Source of the DNA: Amedibacterium intestinale | GTDB taxonomy: Bacteria > Bacillota_I > Bacilli_A > Erysipelotrichales > Erysipelotrichaceae | Reading direction: 5' to 3' | DNA: 64,000 nt | Assembly (NCBI RefSeq): GCF_010537335.1 | Contig: NZ_AP019711.1 | Location: forward strand, 310,001-374,000 | Shown here: positions 8,186-17,618 of the stretch, piece after piece | Position numbering within the stretch: the stretch's first letter is position 1 | Layout of the letters: each line of letters opens with the position of its first letter | Program-made: the position numbers and the translations under genes | The notes under the pieces: generated by a model | What the model was told of the DNA's origin: nothing | Databases searched by the model: none | Seen by the model: only the letters and a program-made list of their open reading frames with translations

Positions 8186-10162
8186 ATGAGAATTGGACTT
8201 TTTACAGATACTTATACACCGGATATTAATGGGGTCGTATCTAGTATTGTAACATTACAAAAAGAATTGGAAAAAGATGGACATGAGGTCTTTGTAATTA
8301 CTAATCACAAAGCTTCTCATACAAAAAGAGAAGGAAATATTCTGCGTCTTCCTGGATTAGAACTAAAATGGTTATATGGATATAAATTGTCTACACCTTA
8401 TCATTTTAGTGCTAGGGATGAAATTGAGAAGATGCATTTGGATATCATACATGTTCATACAGAATTTGGAGTTGGTATGTTTGGAAGAATTGTTGCGAAA
8501 TACTTAAATATTCCAGTAGTTACAACATATCATACAATGTATGAAGATTATACTCATTATGTAAATCGTTTTGATATTGAAGAGATTGAAAAAGTTTCTA
8601 AAAAAATAGTATCTAGTTTTTCTAAAGTTCTTTCTGATAGTGCACAGGCTGTGATTTCACCAAGTGAAAAAACAAAAGAAACTTTATTAAAATATGGTGT
8701 TAAGACACCTATCTATGTTATTCCTACAGGACTTTCTTTTGAAAAATTTAATCATGACACTATAGATAGTAAAGAAGTAGAAAAGATTAAAGAAATGTAT
8801 GATCTTAAAGAAGAGGACAAAGTTGTTGTGTTTGTGGGAAGAATAGCTCCAGAAAAAAGTATAGATATTCCCATCGAAGGATTTCGTTACATTACTGATT
8901 CACATATTAAGCTTATGATTGTTGGAGATGGACCACAATTAGAAGATTTGAAAAAAATGGTAAAGAATTATGGGTTGATGGATAAAGTTATCTTTACTGG
9001 TAAAAAATCAAGTGATGAAGTTCCATTATACTATGCTTGCGCAGATTGCTTCGTATCTGCTTCTTTAACAGAAACACAAGGAATGACATATATTGAGGCT
9101 TTAGCTTGCGGTCTTCCTGTATTTGCCAGGTGGGATGATGTTTTGGAAAACTTAGTTGTTGAAGGAGAAAGTGGGTTTTTATTTGATGATGCGCAAATGT
9201 TTGCGGAAAAACTAACATCTTATTTCTCTTTGCCGAAAGAACAACGGCAAAATTTCCGTCAAAAAGCGATAAGCAAAGTAACGCAGTATGATGCAAAAGT
9301 CTTCTGTTCAAAAGTTTTAAGTGTTTATTATCAGGCGATTGATGATTATTCTCAGGCATATGAAGTTGTGAAAATCAAGACGTTTGATGATTGTGTACGT
9401 ATTTATGTACAAAATGATTCTGAAGATCAGCCGCAGAAGATATTGATCAGTTTTGATGACTATTTTTCTTACAAAATTCGACTTCATACGATGCTTGATA
9501 GATTTACAGTTTCTGATTTTAAACAAAAGGAATTGAAATTAGAAGCATATAGAAATGCTGTTCGAAAATTGCGCGTAAAAGATTATACTCGAAAGGAAAT
9601 GAAATTGTTCTTTCAAAGAAAAAATATCTTAAGTGATCAAATGATTGACGAAGTATTAGATGAATTAGAGGAAAAAGGGTATATCAATGATGAATTGTAT
9701 ATACAAAATAAAATTGAAAAATTACAGTATTCACTTGTTGGAAAAGGCAATATACGACATTCTCTCATTAATAAGGGAATAAATAGTGAAGATGTGGAAG
9801 AAGCTTTGAAAGGGTTAGATAATGAAGGGGAGCTTATCAAGGCAAAGAAGATGGCACAAAAATTGATGACTACTATGAAAGATACTTCCCGTAAAATGAA
9901 AAAACAAAAAATTATTAATAAATTGATATCGCTTGGGTTTGATGGTGATATTGCCAGACGTTCTGCTGAAGAATTGGATTATGAGCAAGAAGATGAAAGT
10001 CCAGCTTTGGAAAAAACGATTCAAAAAGCATTGCGTAGTTATGTAAGAAAGTATCAAGGAAAAGAACTACAGTCGAAAATTATGTTATATTGTATGAGAA
10101 AAGGATTTTCACGAAGTGATATACAATGTAAATTAGAAGAAATGGAGTGTTTGGATGAATAA
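8186..10162 (+). CDS. Glycosyltransferase (GT4) fused to a RecX-like domain
   Basis: Residues 1 to about 385 form a complete GT4/GT-B glycosyltransferase close to diacylglycerol glucosyltransferases: MRIGLFTDTYTPDINGVVSS, HVHTEFGVGMFG, VVFVGRIAPEKS and ETQGMTYIEALACGLPV (EX7E region). From about residue 390 to 658 the chain resembles RecX, the RecA modulator: a leading beta-rich piece (VKIKTFDDCVRIYV), then ARxxL-like helices with DYTRKEMKLFFQRK, VLDELEEKGYINDELYIQ and GKGNIRHSLINKGI. The frame is continuous over the junction and no internal start with RBS was seen. It overlaps yhaM by eight bases. The two activities have no known common pathway. Confidence 0.85.
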   Translation: MRIGLFTDTYTPDINGVVSSIVTLQKELEKDGHEVFVITNHKASHTKREGNILRLPGLELKWLYGYKLSTPYHFSARDEIEKMHLDIIHVHTEFGVGMFGRIVAKYLNIPVVTTYHTMYEDYTHYVNRFDIEEIEKVSKKIVSSFSKVLSDSAQAVISPSEKTKETLLKYGVKTPIYVIPTGLSFEKFNHDTIDSKEVEKIKEMYDLKEEDKVVVFVGRIAPEKSIDIPIEGFRYITDSHIKLMIVGDGPQLEDLKKMVKNYGLMDKVIFTGKKSSDEVPLYYACADCFVSASLTETQGMTYIEALACGLPVFARWDDVLENLVVEGESGFLFDDAQMFAEKLTSYFSLPKEQRQNFRQKAISKVTQYDAKVFCSKVLSVYYQAIDDYSQAYEVVKIKTFDDCVRIYVQNDSEDQPQKILISFDDYFSYKIRLHTMLDRFTVSDFKQKELKLEAYRNAVRKLRVKDYTRKEMKLFFQRKNILSDQMIDEVLDELEEKGYINDELYIQNKIEKLQYSLVGKGNIRHSLINKGINSEDVEEALKGLDNEGELIKAKKMAQKLMTTMKDTSRKMKKQKIINKLISLGFDGDIARRSAEELDYEQEDESPALEKTIQKALRSYVRKYQGKELQSKIMLYCMRKGFSRSDIQCKLEEMECLDE

Positions 10163-11096
10163 AAGAATTGAAGACTTAGAAGATGGATTTCGTGGGACGA
10201 TAACGGTCTTGCTTCTACAGGTAAATAAAGGTGTTACAGCAAAAGGAGCACCTTATCTATCTTTACAGTTTCAGGATAAAACTGGACGTATGGATGCGAA
10301 ATACTGGAATGTTAATGAAGCGTTACTACATGCATTTGCACCAGGTATGATAGTAAATGTGCAGGGAGATGTCCTTTGTCATCAAAAACAATTACAGTTT
10401 CGTGTAAATAAAATGGAAGTTGTGGATAAAAATGAGATAGATATTAATGAATTTGTGAAATCAGGTTCAATAAGTAAAGAAGAATTAAAACAGCGTCTAT
10501 ATGAAAGAATCAGCGAGATTAAAAATCAGACAATTTATAAAATTGTTTTAGAAGTAGTCAATGACTATGAAAAAGATTTCTTTGATTATCCTGCTGCAAC
10601 GAAAAACCATCATGATTTTTCGGGAGGATTGGCTACACATGTAGTTGGAATGCTGGATTTAGCAGATCATTTATGCAAGCAGTATCCGTTGTTAAATAAA
10701 GATGTATTATTTGGGGGAGTTATCCTTCATGATTTAGGAAAGCTAATAGAGCTGAGTGGAGCTTTAGTAAGTGAATACACAGTACAGGGAAAACTGCTTG
10801 GACATATTAGTATCATGCAGGCAATAGTATATGAAAAAGCAAAAGAACTTCACTTGGAAAAAGAGGAGGAAACAATGCTTTTAAGACATATGATTTTGTC
10901 ACATCATGGACAGTATGAGTATGGTTCACCTGTACTCCCAATGCTTCCAGAAGCTGAGATGCTCTATTTGATTGATAACATCGATGCCCGCATGAATACT
11001 ATAGAGAAAGCATTAAGTGGTGTACAGGAAGGTGAATTTACACCAAGAATTTTTGCTTTAGAAAATCGAAGCTTTTATAAACAAAAGATAAAATAA
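10155..11096 (+). CDS. yhaM: 3'-5' exoribonuclease YhaM
   Basis: A 313-residue protein with an N-terminal OB-fold (about residues 10-95, LSLQFQDKTGRMDAKYWN) and a metal-dependent HD domain (about 150-290). The HD residues are in FSGGLATHVVGML, ILHDLGKLIE and LRHMILSHHGQYEYGSP. YhaM degrades short RNAs and single-stranded DNA in Firmicutes. The start ATG lies inside the last codons of the glycosyltransferase-RecX gene, so translation is probably coupled. Confidence 0.9.
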   Translation: MNKRIEDLEDGFRGTITVLLLQVNKGVTAKGAPYLSLQFQDKTGRMDAKYWNVNEALLHAFAPGMIVNVQGDVLCHQKQLQFRVNKMEVVDKNEIDINEFVKSGSISKEELKQRLYERISEIKNQTIYKIVLEVVNDYEKDFFDYPAATKNHHDFSGGLATHVVGMLDLADHLCKQYPLLNKDVLFGGVILHDLGKLIELSGALVSEYTVQGKLLGHISIMQAIVYEKAKELHLEKEEETMLLRHMILSHHGQYEYGSPVLPMLPEAEMLYLIDNIDARMNTIEKALSGVQEGEFTPRIFALENRSFYKQKIK

Positions 11097-11122
11097 AAGA
11101 GGAACATTTGTTTATTCCTCTT
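11097..11122 (+). terminator. Hairpin after yhaM
   Basis: AAGAGGAA and TTCCTCTT pair around a ten-base loop directly behind the yhaM stop. There is no T run, so it may protect the 3' end and leave termination to the next hairpin. Confidence 0.45.
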
Positions 11123-11125
11123 ATG

Positions 11126-11168
11126 AAAAAAAGCATTGTGAATTACTTTGAACTTCACAATGCTTTTT
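11126..11168. terminator. Bidirectional terminator
   Basis: A perfect 15-bp stem, AAAAAGCATTGTGAA with TTCACAATGCTTTTT, lies between the convergent yhaM and hydrogenase genes. The A and T runs serve both directions. Confidence 0.85.
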
Positions 11169-11180
11169 AAATTTTCCTTT

Positions 11181-12707
11181 TTAATTTTCGCTAATTAATT
11201 CCAGGTTATCTAGATATTCACTTTCAAATGCAAGTTTCTTTTCAGCATCACTTGTATATTTTTTTACAAGAGCACTTGATTTCATAACTGGCTGTAATGT
11301 TCCTGCTCCAGCAACACATCCACCAGGACATGCCATACCTTCTAACAGGTATCCATTACGTTTTCCAGCTTTTGCCATCATTAACATTGTACGACAGTTT
11401 TTCAATCCCTCTGCAGAATCAATCAACACTTCCATATCAGGGTGTTTTTCCTGAATGCATTGTTTTACTGCGTTTGCAACACCGCCACTAACGGCAAATC
11501 CACGACCATTTGCAGTTCCTTCGTTAAATGGTTCATCAACAGTAGCTTGTGCTAAATCGATACCTTTAGCTTCAAACATACCCATAACTTCTTCAAATGT
11601 AAGAACAAAGTCTACATCACTTCTTATACTTTTGCGACTTGCTTCAAGTTTTTTTGCAGCACATGGTCCGATGAAAACAACTTTTGCATCAGGTTTCTGT
11701 TTTTTAATTAAACGACCTGTTAAAACCATTGGTGTCAATGCCATAGAAATATATGGTTTGAAATCTGGGAATAATTTTTTAGCCATAACTGACCATGCAG
11801 GACAGCATGAAGTTGCCATAAATGGCTGTTCGTTTGGAACTTTGTTTAAGAAGTCTTCTGCTTCTTCAACTGTACATAAATCAGCTCCAATAGCTACTTC
11901 AACTACATCTGAGAACCCTAACTCTTTCAATGCACCTTTTACTTTTTCAGGTGTTACTGTTGGACCAAACTGTCCTACAAATGCTGGAGCAATGGCTGCA
12001 ACAACTTCTTTGCCAGTTTTCATTGCATGAATCGTCTGGAAAATCTGTCCTTTATCAACAATTGCACCAAATGGACAGTTTACTAAACACATACCGCAAG
12101 ATACACATTTATCATAATCAATTTCTGCACGACCAAATTCATCTGATTTGATTGCATCCATTCCACAGCTTTTTGCACATGGACGTTCAAGTTTGTTAAT
12201 GGCTCCATAAGGGCATACGTCCATACAGCGGCCACATTTAATACATTTTTCCTGATCTATATAAGATTTTCCATTTACGATACTAACAGCATCTTTAGGA
12301 CAAACTTCAACACAAGGGTGCGCTAAACATCCCTGGCATGTATCTGTGACAACAATCTGTTTTTCAGGGCATGCATTACATGCAAATTTAATGATGTTAA
12401 TTAATGGATCATCATAATATTTTTCCGCAATAGCACTTTCTTCAATGCCTTCGCTAACAGGAGCATGTTCATCCATACGACGTAAAGGAAGTCCGATTCC
12501 TAAACGAAGACGTTCCCCAACGATAGCTCTTTCTAAGAAAATGCTTTCTCTATATTTCGCATGTTCTCCAGGAAGAATCTTGTAAGGAAGTTGTTCGATT
12601 TTAGTTGCGTAATCTCCTCCTTCATACGCAAGACGGGCAATTTCCGTAAATACTTTTCTACGAATATCTGTTACTGAATTGTAGATTCCTCTCATAAACT
12701 TGTTCAC
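11181..12707 (-). CDS. [FeFe] hydrogenase, group B-like, monomeric
   Basis: A 508-residue iron-only hydrogenase. Residues about 105-240 carry ferredoxin-type clusters (TCQGCLAHPCVEVCP, CIKCGRCMDVCP, CVSCGMCLVNCP). The H-cluster domain follows with P1 TSCCPAW, P2 IGPCAAKKLEA and P3 EGMACPGGCVAGAG. P1 differs from the TSCSPGW of well-studied group A enzymes; TSCCPAW is typical for group B, whose physiological role is unclear (hydrogen evolution from ferredoxin, or sensing). The reverse-strand ATG follows AGGTGAACAAG. No maturation genes (hydE, F, G) lie nearby. It ends at a shared terminator. Confidence 0.9.
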   Translation of the reverse strand: MNKFMRGIYNSVTDIRRKVFTEIARLAYEGGDYATKIEQLPYKILPGEHAKYRESIFLERAIVGERLRLGIGLPLRRMDEHAPVSEGIEESAIAEKYYDDPLINIIKFACNACPEKQIVVTDTCQGCLAHPCVEVCPKDAVSIVNGKSYIDQEKCIKCGRCMDVCPYGAINKLERPCAKSCGMDAIKSDEFGRAEIDYDKCVSCGMCLVNCPFGAIVDKGQIFQTIHAMKTGKEVVAAIAPAFVGQFGPTVTPEKVKGALKELGFSDVVEVAIGADLCTVEEAEDFLNKVPNEQPFMATSCCPAWSVMAKKLFPDFKPYISMALTPMVLTGRLIKKQKPDAKVVFIGPCAAKKLEASRKSIRSDVDFVLTFEEVMGMFEAKGIDLAQATVDEPFNEGTANGRGFAVSGGVANAVKQCIQEKHPDMEVLIDSAEGLKNCRTMLMMAKAGKRNGYLLEGMACPGGCVAGAGTLQPVMKSSALVKKYTSDAEKKLAFESEYLDNLELISEN

Positions 12708-12867
12708 CTCATATTCATTATACTTGAAATAGTAAAATTTAAAAGAGAAAAATTAAAAAATTCACAAATAAAATTAGGAAAGGTCGCAAAATAAAATATA
12801 CTTTTGATTAATTCTTTCTATACCATATATTTGCCTATCAAAAAATACATTATAAACATATAGTAAA

Positions 12868-12887
12868 GTGAGATGTAGTTATCTCAC
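12868..12887. repeat. Palindrome in the leader of the Cys-rich gene
   Basis: GTGAGAT and ATCTCAC flank six bases, 21 bases before the start codon at 12909 and just before the RBS. It could be an operator or an mRNA hairpin near the RBS. Confidence 0.4.
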
Positions 12888-12908
12888 ATAGACAAGGAGG
12901 AAACAAAT

Positions 12909-13193
12909 ATGTTTGATGAAAGATGGAATGATGGAAAAAATTATGGAAGATGCTGTGATGGTTTTAATGATGAAAGATGGAATAGGGGATGTGGCTGCAG
13001 TCAATATGATGGATGGAATAGAAGATGTGGATGCCAGCATATCTCAGTTCGTTCATGCAATCACTGCCAATATCGTGATTTTGATCGCTGCGGCTACAGG
13101 GGAAATCGCTGTTATGTCGATGGAAGACGTGATTGCAGAGACAATCGCTTTGAGGATAACGGGGATTTCTGTAATAACTGCAATGACTACTAA
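12909..13193 (+). CDS. Small cysteine-rich protein
   Basis: A 94-residue protein with about 17 Cys, many Arg, Asp, Asn, Gly and Trp, and short internal repeats (FDERWND/FNDERWN, RGCGC/RRCGC). I do not recognise the family. It may be a metal-binding or spore-coat type protein. The start is supported by AAGGAGGAAACAAAT before the ATG. A second, hydrophobic frame (from 12913) and a reverse frame are also open here, but neither has a good RBS. The gene follows a divergent promoter region shared with the hydrogenase. Confidence 0.6.
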   Translation: MFDERWNDGKNYGRCCDGFNDERWNRGCGCSQYDGWNRRCGCQHISVRSCNHCQYRDFDRCGYRGNRCYVDGRRDCRDNRFEDNGDFCNNCNDY

Positions 13194-13216
13194 CTATGAG
13201 AACTTTCTCATAGTTT
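13192..13216 (+). terminator. Hairpin after the Cys-rich gene
   Basis: AACTATGAGA and TCTCATAGTT form a ten-bp stem with a four-base loop starting at the stop codon. Only a short T run follows, so it is a weak terminator. Confidence 0.5.
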
Positions 13217-13283
13217 ACATACAAACCATTTGCGTTATTTCTATTTTAAGATATAATAGGTTGCATTAAGAGGTGAAAGAGTT

Positions 13284-13934
13284 ATGATTAAGCATATTAT
13301 ATGGGATTGGAATGGAACGTTATTAGATGATTTAGATGTTAGTATGGAAGCATTAAATTATGTGTTGGAAAAAGAAAATCTTCCTTTGGTGCTAGATAAA
13401 GAAGAGTATCGGAAATATTTTCAATTTCCTGTTATTGAATATTATAAAAAAGTGGGCTTTGATTTTAATAAGACTCCTTTTTCAGTTCTGGCAAAACAAT
13501 ATATGGATTATTACCAGCCAAACTCTTTGTCTTGTTCTCTTCATAAAAATGTAGAAGAAACGTTGCAGAAAGTAAGATCTAAAGATGTTTCACAGTATTT
13601 ATTAAGCGCAAGCAATTTGGATTTTTTACATGAGCAGCTTGCAGAATATGATATAAAAAAATATTTCTTAGATATCAAGGGACTGGATAATATACATGCA
13701 CACTCAAAAGCAGAGCTGGCGAAATGTTTTGTGGAGGAAAGCGGATTTAACCCTGATGAAGTATTGTTTGTAGGAGATAGTGTTCATGATAGTGAAGTTG
13801 CGAAATATGCAAACTGTCATTGTGTCTTGATTGCAAATGGACATGAACATAAAAGTAAATTATTGAATACAGATTCCTATGTTGTGGATAATATGAAACA
13901 GTTTTATGATTTTATTGTTGAAAATATAAAATAA
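13284..13934 (+). CDS. HAD-superfamily phosphatase (phosphoglycolate phosphatase-like)
   Basis: A 216-residue haloacid-dehalogenase hydrolase. Motif I is IIWDWNGTLLDD with the nucleophile Asp8 (DWN in place of DxD is common in the subgroup). Motif II is in YLLSASN, and motif III/IV is VLFVGDSVHDSEVAK. A helical cap lies between motifs I and II. The likely substrate is a small phosphorylated metabolite; the sequence does not say which. GAGGTGAAAGAGTT precedes the ATG. Confidence 0.82.
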   Translation: MIKHIIWDWNGTLLDDLDVSMEALNYVLEKENLPLVLDKEEYRKYFQFPVIEYYKKVGFDFNKTPFSVLAKQYMDYYQPNSLSCSLHKNVEETLQKVRSKDVSQYLLSASNLDFLHEQLAEYDIKKYFLDIKGLDNIHAHSKAELAKCFVEESGFNPDEVLFVGDSVHDSEVAKYANCHCVLIANGHEHKSKLLNTDSYVVDNMKQFYDFIVENIK

Positions 13935-13963
13935 AACAACTAGATTTATATAATCTAGCTGTT
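13935..13963. terminator. Terminator hairpin between convergent genes
   Basis: AACAACTAGATT pairs with AATCTAGCTGTT (one mismatch) around five bases. The right arm contains the stop codon of the reverse-strand helicase. Confidence 0.5.
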
Positions 13964-16279
13964 CCAGAATGAAAGCAGCGAAAGGTATGCTTTCTGCGGC
14001 TCATTTATAATTTGATAATGTTGAAGATGATTTGGAAATAATCGCTTGTATGGTGGGGTAGTAAAACGTTCATCAATAAAAACAATAACACCTTTATCAT
14101 GGACGCTGCGTATGACACGACCAGCTGCCTGTAATATTTTATTCATTCCCGGAAACTGGTATGCATAAGCATAACCCATCTTTTTTTCTTTTTGAAAATG
14201 TTCTTTTAATAATTCTTGCTGAGGATTGATTTGAGGGAGTCCAACACCTATTAAAATGGTTCCTATTAATAAATCACCTTTTAAGTCAATACCTTCTGAA
14301 AACATGCCGCCAAGTACACAGAAATATACATGTAGTTTCTGAGTGCTGGAAAACTGATTTAAAAACATCTTCTTTTCGTCCTCTGATAAATTTTCTTTTT
14401 GAATAGTAGTTTGGATGTCAGGGTATTCGTTTGTGAAAGCATCATGAATTTGTTCCATATACGCATAACTTGGACAAAAAACGATATAATTGCCTTTTTT
14501 TGATAAAATAACAGCATGTAAATAGGATATAAGGGAAGGAAGAGATAAACTTCGATTCTTATATTTTGTAGAAATAGCGTTGTTTATAAGAATCATCGAT
14601 TGCTCTTTATGGAAAGGAGAGGGCAATGATAACCGATTTGTTTCATCTTCTCCTCCTAGTAAATCTAAATAATAATCAATAGGGGATAATGTAGCAGAGA
14701 ATAAGACAGAGGTTCTTCCTTTCTCCATAATGGATTTTAAAGGAGTTCTAGGATTCATACAAAACTGTTTGATAGTTACATCTTTATTCTCTTTATGTAT
14801 CCAGGTTACAAAGTTTTCATCATAGTAATCCGAAATACGTAAATAATTGACTGCATTAAAATAGATTACTTTAATATCTTCATCATATGTATCATCATGT
14901 TCACTTTGTAAATATCCATCACAGTGTTCAATAAAATGATCTATCTTTTCTAATATAGAAAGCTGTGGTTCATTGGAAGCATAAAATTCGTTATCTTCAC
15001 ATAGAGAAGATAACTTTTTAAAATCTGCAAGAACAGACTTGATAGAAGAATGCAGCTGTTTTTCTTCTTTTGGAATATATTTTGATAGCTGCTGGAAAGA
15101 ACTTTTTGATAGAACAGCACTATACATTTCTCTAGCTCGATCAACAAGGTTATGCGCTTCATCTACAAGAAATATGTAATTTCCTTTTTCCATAAAGAAA
15201 CGTTTTAAATATACTCTAGGGTCAAATACATAATTATAATCACAAACAATAAGATCTGCATATAAAGAAGCATCTAGACTTAATTCAAAAGGGCAGATAG
15301 AATGTTTTTTCGCATACTGAGATAAAATTTCTTTATCCATAAGATCTTCATTGGATAAAAGTTCATATAAAGCATCTTTATTGCGACTGTAATATCTTTT
15401 TGCATATGGACAAATATGTGGATCGCAATTTCTTTCTTCTAAAAAACAAATTTTATCTTTTGCAGTAATACCTACACTTTTGAAAGGAAGTTTTTGTTCA
15501 TATAAAAGATTTAAGGTATTGTATACAACACTGGATGTGATATTTTTTGCGCATAAATAAAAGATTTTTTCCGCCTTGCCTTCTCCAATAGCTTTTAGTG
15601 ATGGAAAAAGAGTAGAAATCGTTTTTCCGATTCCTGTAGGAGCTTGGGCAAATAAAGAACGTTTATCTAAGATAGTTTTATAAACACCACTGGCAAATTC
15701 TCTTTGTCCACTTCGATAATTTTCAAATGGAAATACAAGTGATTTCAAAGACAGAGCACTATTCATGCGAATCTTTTGTGTAAGTTTTGCCCAGCGAAGA
15801 TAAAGGGATAAAGTTTGTGTGTAAAAGGAAAGAAGTTCTTCTTTTGTTTTGACCTGTCGAAATGTTTTGGTTTGTTTTGTTTCAATTTGGTAATAAGTTA
15901 GCTGTACAAGGATATTGTCTAACCCATTTTGCTGTACATATATGTGGGCATAACAATATGCCTGTGCAAAGTGCAGGAAATTGGAATCATCGATTTCATC
16001 ATAAGGAATAGCAGTTGTTTTGATTTCTTCAAGAATAATGTTATCTTCTTCTTTGAAGATCCCATCTGCACGTCCGTCTATAATGAAATTGATGGTATCG
16101 AGTTCTGTTTCTAATTTTAAATAAACTTCACTTTGGTAGTTTCCTTTTCCTTGCGATTGTAGCAAACGATGGATTCTGCTGCCTAGATTTGCACGTTCTA
16201 TTGAGGCTGGAGTATAAGAAAGATCCCCACTTTTATAAAGAAATTCAACAAGCTCTCTTACAGATAAACGACATTCCAA
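13955..16279 (-). CDS. DinG/XPD-type helicase with N-terminal PD-(D/E)XK nuclease
   Basis: Residues 1 to about 190 form a Cas4/RecB-like nuclease domain with FIIDGRADGIF and IILEEIKTT. The rest is a superfamily 2 XPD/DinG helicase: FRSGQ-like NYRSGQREFA, Walker A APTGIGKTIS, DEAH box VDEAHNL, and motif VI QAAGRVIRS. Cysteines in ICFLEERNCDPHICP and SICPFE look like the XPD iron-sulphur ligands. It probably acts in DNA repair. The longest frame begins with GTG at 16288, but that overlaps the GTGGAG Shine-Dalgarno; TTG at 16279 lies eight bases after it and is preferred. Confidence 0.87.
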   Translation of the reverse strand: MECRLSVRELVEFLYKSGDLSYTPASIERANLGSRIHRLLQSQGKGNYQSEVYLKLETELDTINFIIDGRADGIFKEEDNIILEEIKTTAIPYDEIDDSNFLHFAQAYCYAHIYVQQNGLDNILVQLTYYQIETKQTKTFRQVKTKEELLSFYTQTLSLYLRWAKLTQKIRMNSALSLKSLVFPFENYRSGQREFASGVYKTILDKRSLFAQAPTGIGKTISTLFPSLKAIGEGKAEKIFYLCAKNITSSVVYNTLNLLYEQKLPFKSVGITAKDKICFLEERNCDPHICPYAKRYYSRNKDALYELLSNEDLMDKEILSQYAKKHSICPFELSLDASLYADLIVCDYNYVFDPRVYLKRFFMEKGNYIFLVDEAHNLVDRAREMYSAVLSKSSFQQLSKYIPKEEKQLHSSIKSVLADFKKLSSLCEDNEFYASNEPQLSILEKIDHFIEHCDGYLQSEHDDTYDEDIKVIYFNAVNYLRISDYYDENFVTWIHKENKDVTIKQFCMNPRTPLKSIMEKGRTSVLFSATLSPIDYYLDLLGGEDETNRLSLPSPFHKEQSMILINNAISTKYKNRSLSLPSLISYLHAVILSKKGNYIVFCPSYAYMEQIHDAFTNEYPDIQTTIQKENLSEDEKKMFLNQFSSTQKLHVYFCVLGGMFSEGIDLKGDLLIGTILIGVGLPQINPQQELLKEHFQKEKKMGYAYAYQFPGMNKILQAAGRVIRSVHDKGVIVFIDERFTTPPYKRLFPNHLQHYQIINEPQKAYLSLLSFWNS

Positions 16280-16391
16280 AAAAATCACTCCACTTTCGTA
16301 TAGTTTATTGTATACATTTTTTAAGAAATTTACAATGTAGAATGCTTGATTGTCATGTATAATACTTATGTAAAAAAACTGGAGGTTTATA

Positions 16392-17330
16392 ATGAAAGAA
16401 TTTGTAATTCAAAAAGATGATGCCAATCAACGAGTGGATAAGTTTATCATGAAAACAATGAAGACGATGCCTAAGAGTCTTATGTATAAATATATTAGAA
16501 ATAAAAAAATAAAAGTTAATCGCAAGCGCTGTGAGATTTCACAAAGATTGCAGGAAGGGGATACCGTACAGTGTTTTATAGCAGAGGAGTTTTTTGAAAA
16601 TAAGAAAGAATTGAAGTTTCTTAAGGTTCCTTCGAAAGTAAACTGCTTGTATGAAGATAATAATATTATATTATTGTGTAAGCCATCAGGGCTGTTGGTG
16701 CATAGTGATACAAAAGAATTGCAGGATAATTTAGCGGATCGTTATTTACATTATTTATATGAAAAAAAAGAATATGATCCAGAAATTTCACAAAGCTTTA
16801 CACCTGCTTTATGTCATCGTATAGATAGAAATACAGAAGGGATTGTTATCGCTGCAAAAAATGCAGAAGCATTGCGAGAGATGAATAACTGTATCAAGGA
16901 AAGAAAAGTTGATAAGTATTATTTATGTATTGTCGAAGGCAAGATGGAAACAAATAAAAGCATCATAGAAGTTTGGCATAAAAAGTTTGAAGATAATCAT
17001 GTAGAAATTAGCAAGGATAAAAAAGATGGATATCAAAAAGTAGTAACAGGGTATAAGGTATTAAGTGAGAAAAATGGTTTCAGTCTTTTAGAAGTAGAAC
17101 TTATTACAGGGAAAAGCCATCAAATTCGAGCAGTTATGTCTTTTTTAGGGCATCCTTTATATGGAGATATCAAGTATGGTGCTAAAAGAAATGGAAGACA
17201 AGATTATCAGGCACTTTGCGCTTATAAAGTGAATTTTCATACAGAAAATAATTCAATATTATCGTATTTAGATGGGAAAGAATTTATGCTGCAGGATACA
17301 GGTGTTGAAAAAATATATAAAAATCTATAA
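16392..17330 (+). CDS. RluA-family RNA pseudouridine synthase
   Basis: A 312-residue enzyme. An S4 RNA-binding domain at about residues 8-65 (KSLMYKYIRNKKIKVN) is followed by the synthase domain with the catalytic Asp in HRIDRNTEGIVIAAK. GKSHQIRAVMSFLGHPLYGD is the usual C-terminal motif. The target uridine (23S rRNA or other) cannot be told from the sequence. RBS CTGGAGG precedes the ATG. Confidence 0.9.
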   Translation: MKEFVIQKDDANQRVDKFIMKTMKTMPKSLMYKYIRNKKIKVNRKRCEISQRLQEGDTVQCFIAEEFFENKKELKFLKVPSKVNCLYEDNNIILLCKPSGLLVHSDTKELQDNLADRYLHYLYEKKEYDPEISQSFTPALCHRIDRNTEGIVIAAKNAEALREMNNCIKERKVDKYYLCIVEGKMETNKSIIEVWHKKFEDNHVEISKDKKDGYQKVVTGYKVLSEKNGFSLLEVELITGKSHQIRAVMSFLGHPLYGDIKYGAKRNGRQDYQALCAYKVNFHTENNSILSYLDGKEFMLQDTGVEKIYKNL

Positions 17331-17384
17331 GTGTATTTAAAAGCTGGCAATGTCTCGTTTTTAACAAAAAAAGTAAAATAAGGG

Positions 17385-17413
17385 TTGCATAAAGTGAAGG
17401 AATCTGATATTAT
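17385..17413 (+). promoter_or_regulatory. Promoter of tRNA unit, copy 1
   Basis: TTGCAT and TATTAT are separated by 17 bases, with the first tRNA 32 bases downstream. The same promoter lies inside the second copy. Confidence 0.65.
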
Positions 17414-17445
17414 ATTAGGGCACTGATGAAAAGAGTGTTAGATGT

Positions 17446-17522
17446 GCGCCCATAGCTCAACTGGATAGAGCGTTTGACTACGGATCAAAAGGTTGTGGGT
17501 TCGATTCCTGCTGGGCGCGCCA
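17446..17522 (+). tRNA. tRNA-Arg(ACG)
   Basis: Cloverleaf with acceptor GCGCCCA/TGGGCGC, anticodon loop CTACGGA and encoded CCA. Confidence 0.95.
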
Positions 17523-17533
17523 TTTATTTTAAA

Positions 17534-17610
17534 CGGGACGTAGCACAGCTTGGTAGTGCACTTGATTTGGGATCAAGGGGTCGCAGGTTCAAATCCTGTC
17601 GTCCCGACCA
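17534..17610 (+). tRNA. tRNA-Pro(TGG)
   Basis: Acceptor CGGGACG/CGTCCCG, anticodon loop TTTGGGA, encoded CCA. Confidence 0.95.
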
Positions 17611-17618
17611 TTAAAATT

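Noticed and set aside
11455..12151. Forward frames of 191 and 73 codons opposite the hydrogenase
   Set aside because: They are antisense to strongly conserved coding sequence and have no RBS.
12913..13269. Hydrophobic 118-codon frame overlapping the Cys-rich gene
   Set aside because: The RBS spacing favours the ATG at 12909, and the composition follows from frame-shifted repeats. Kept only as a remark in the findings.
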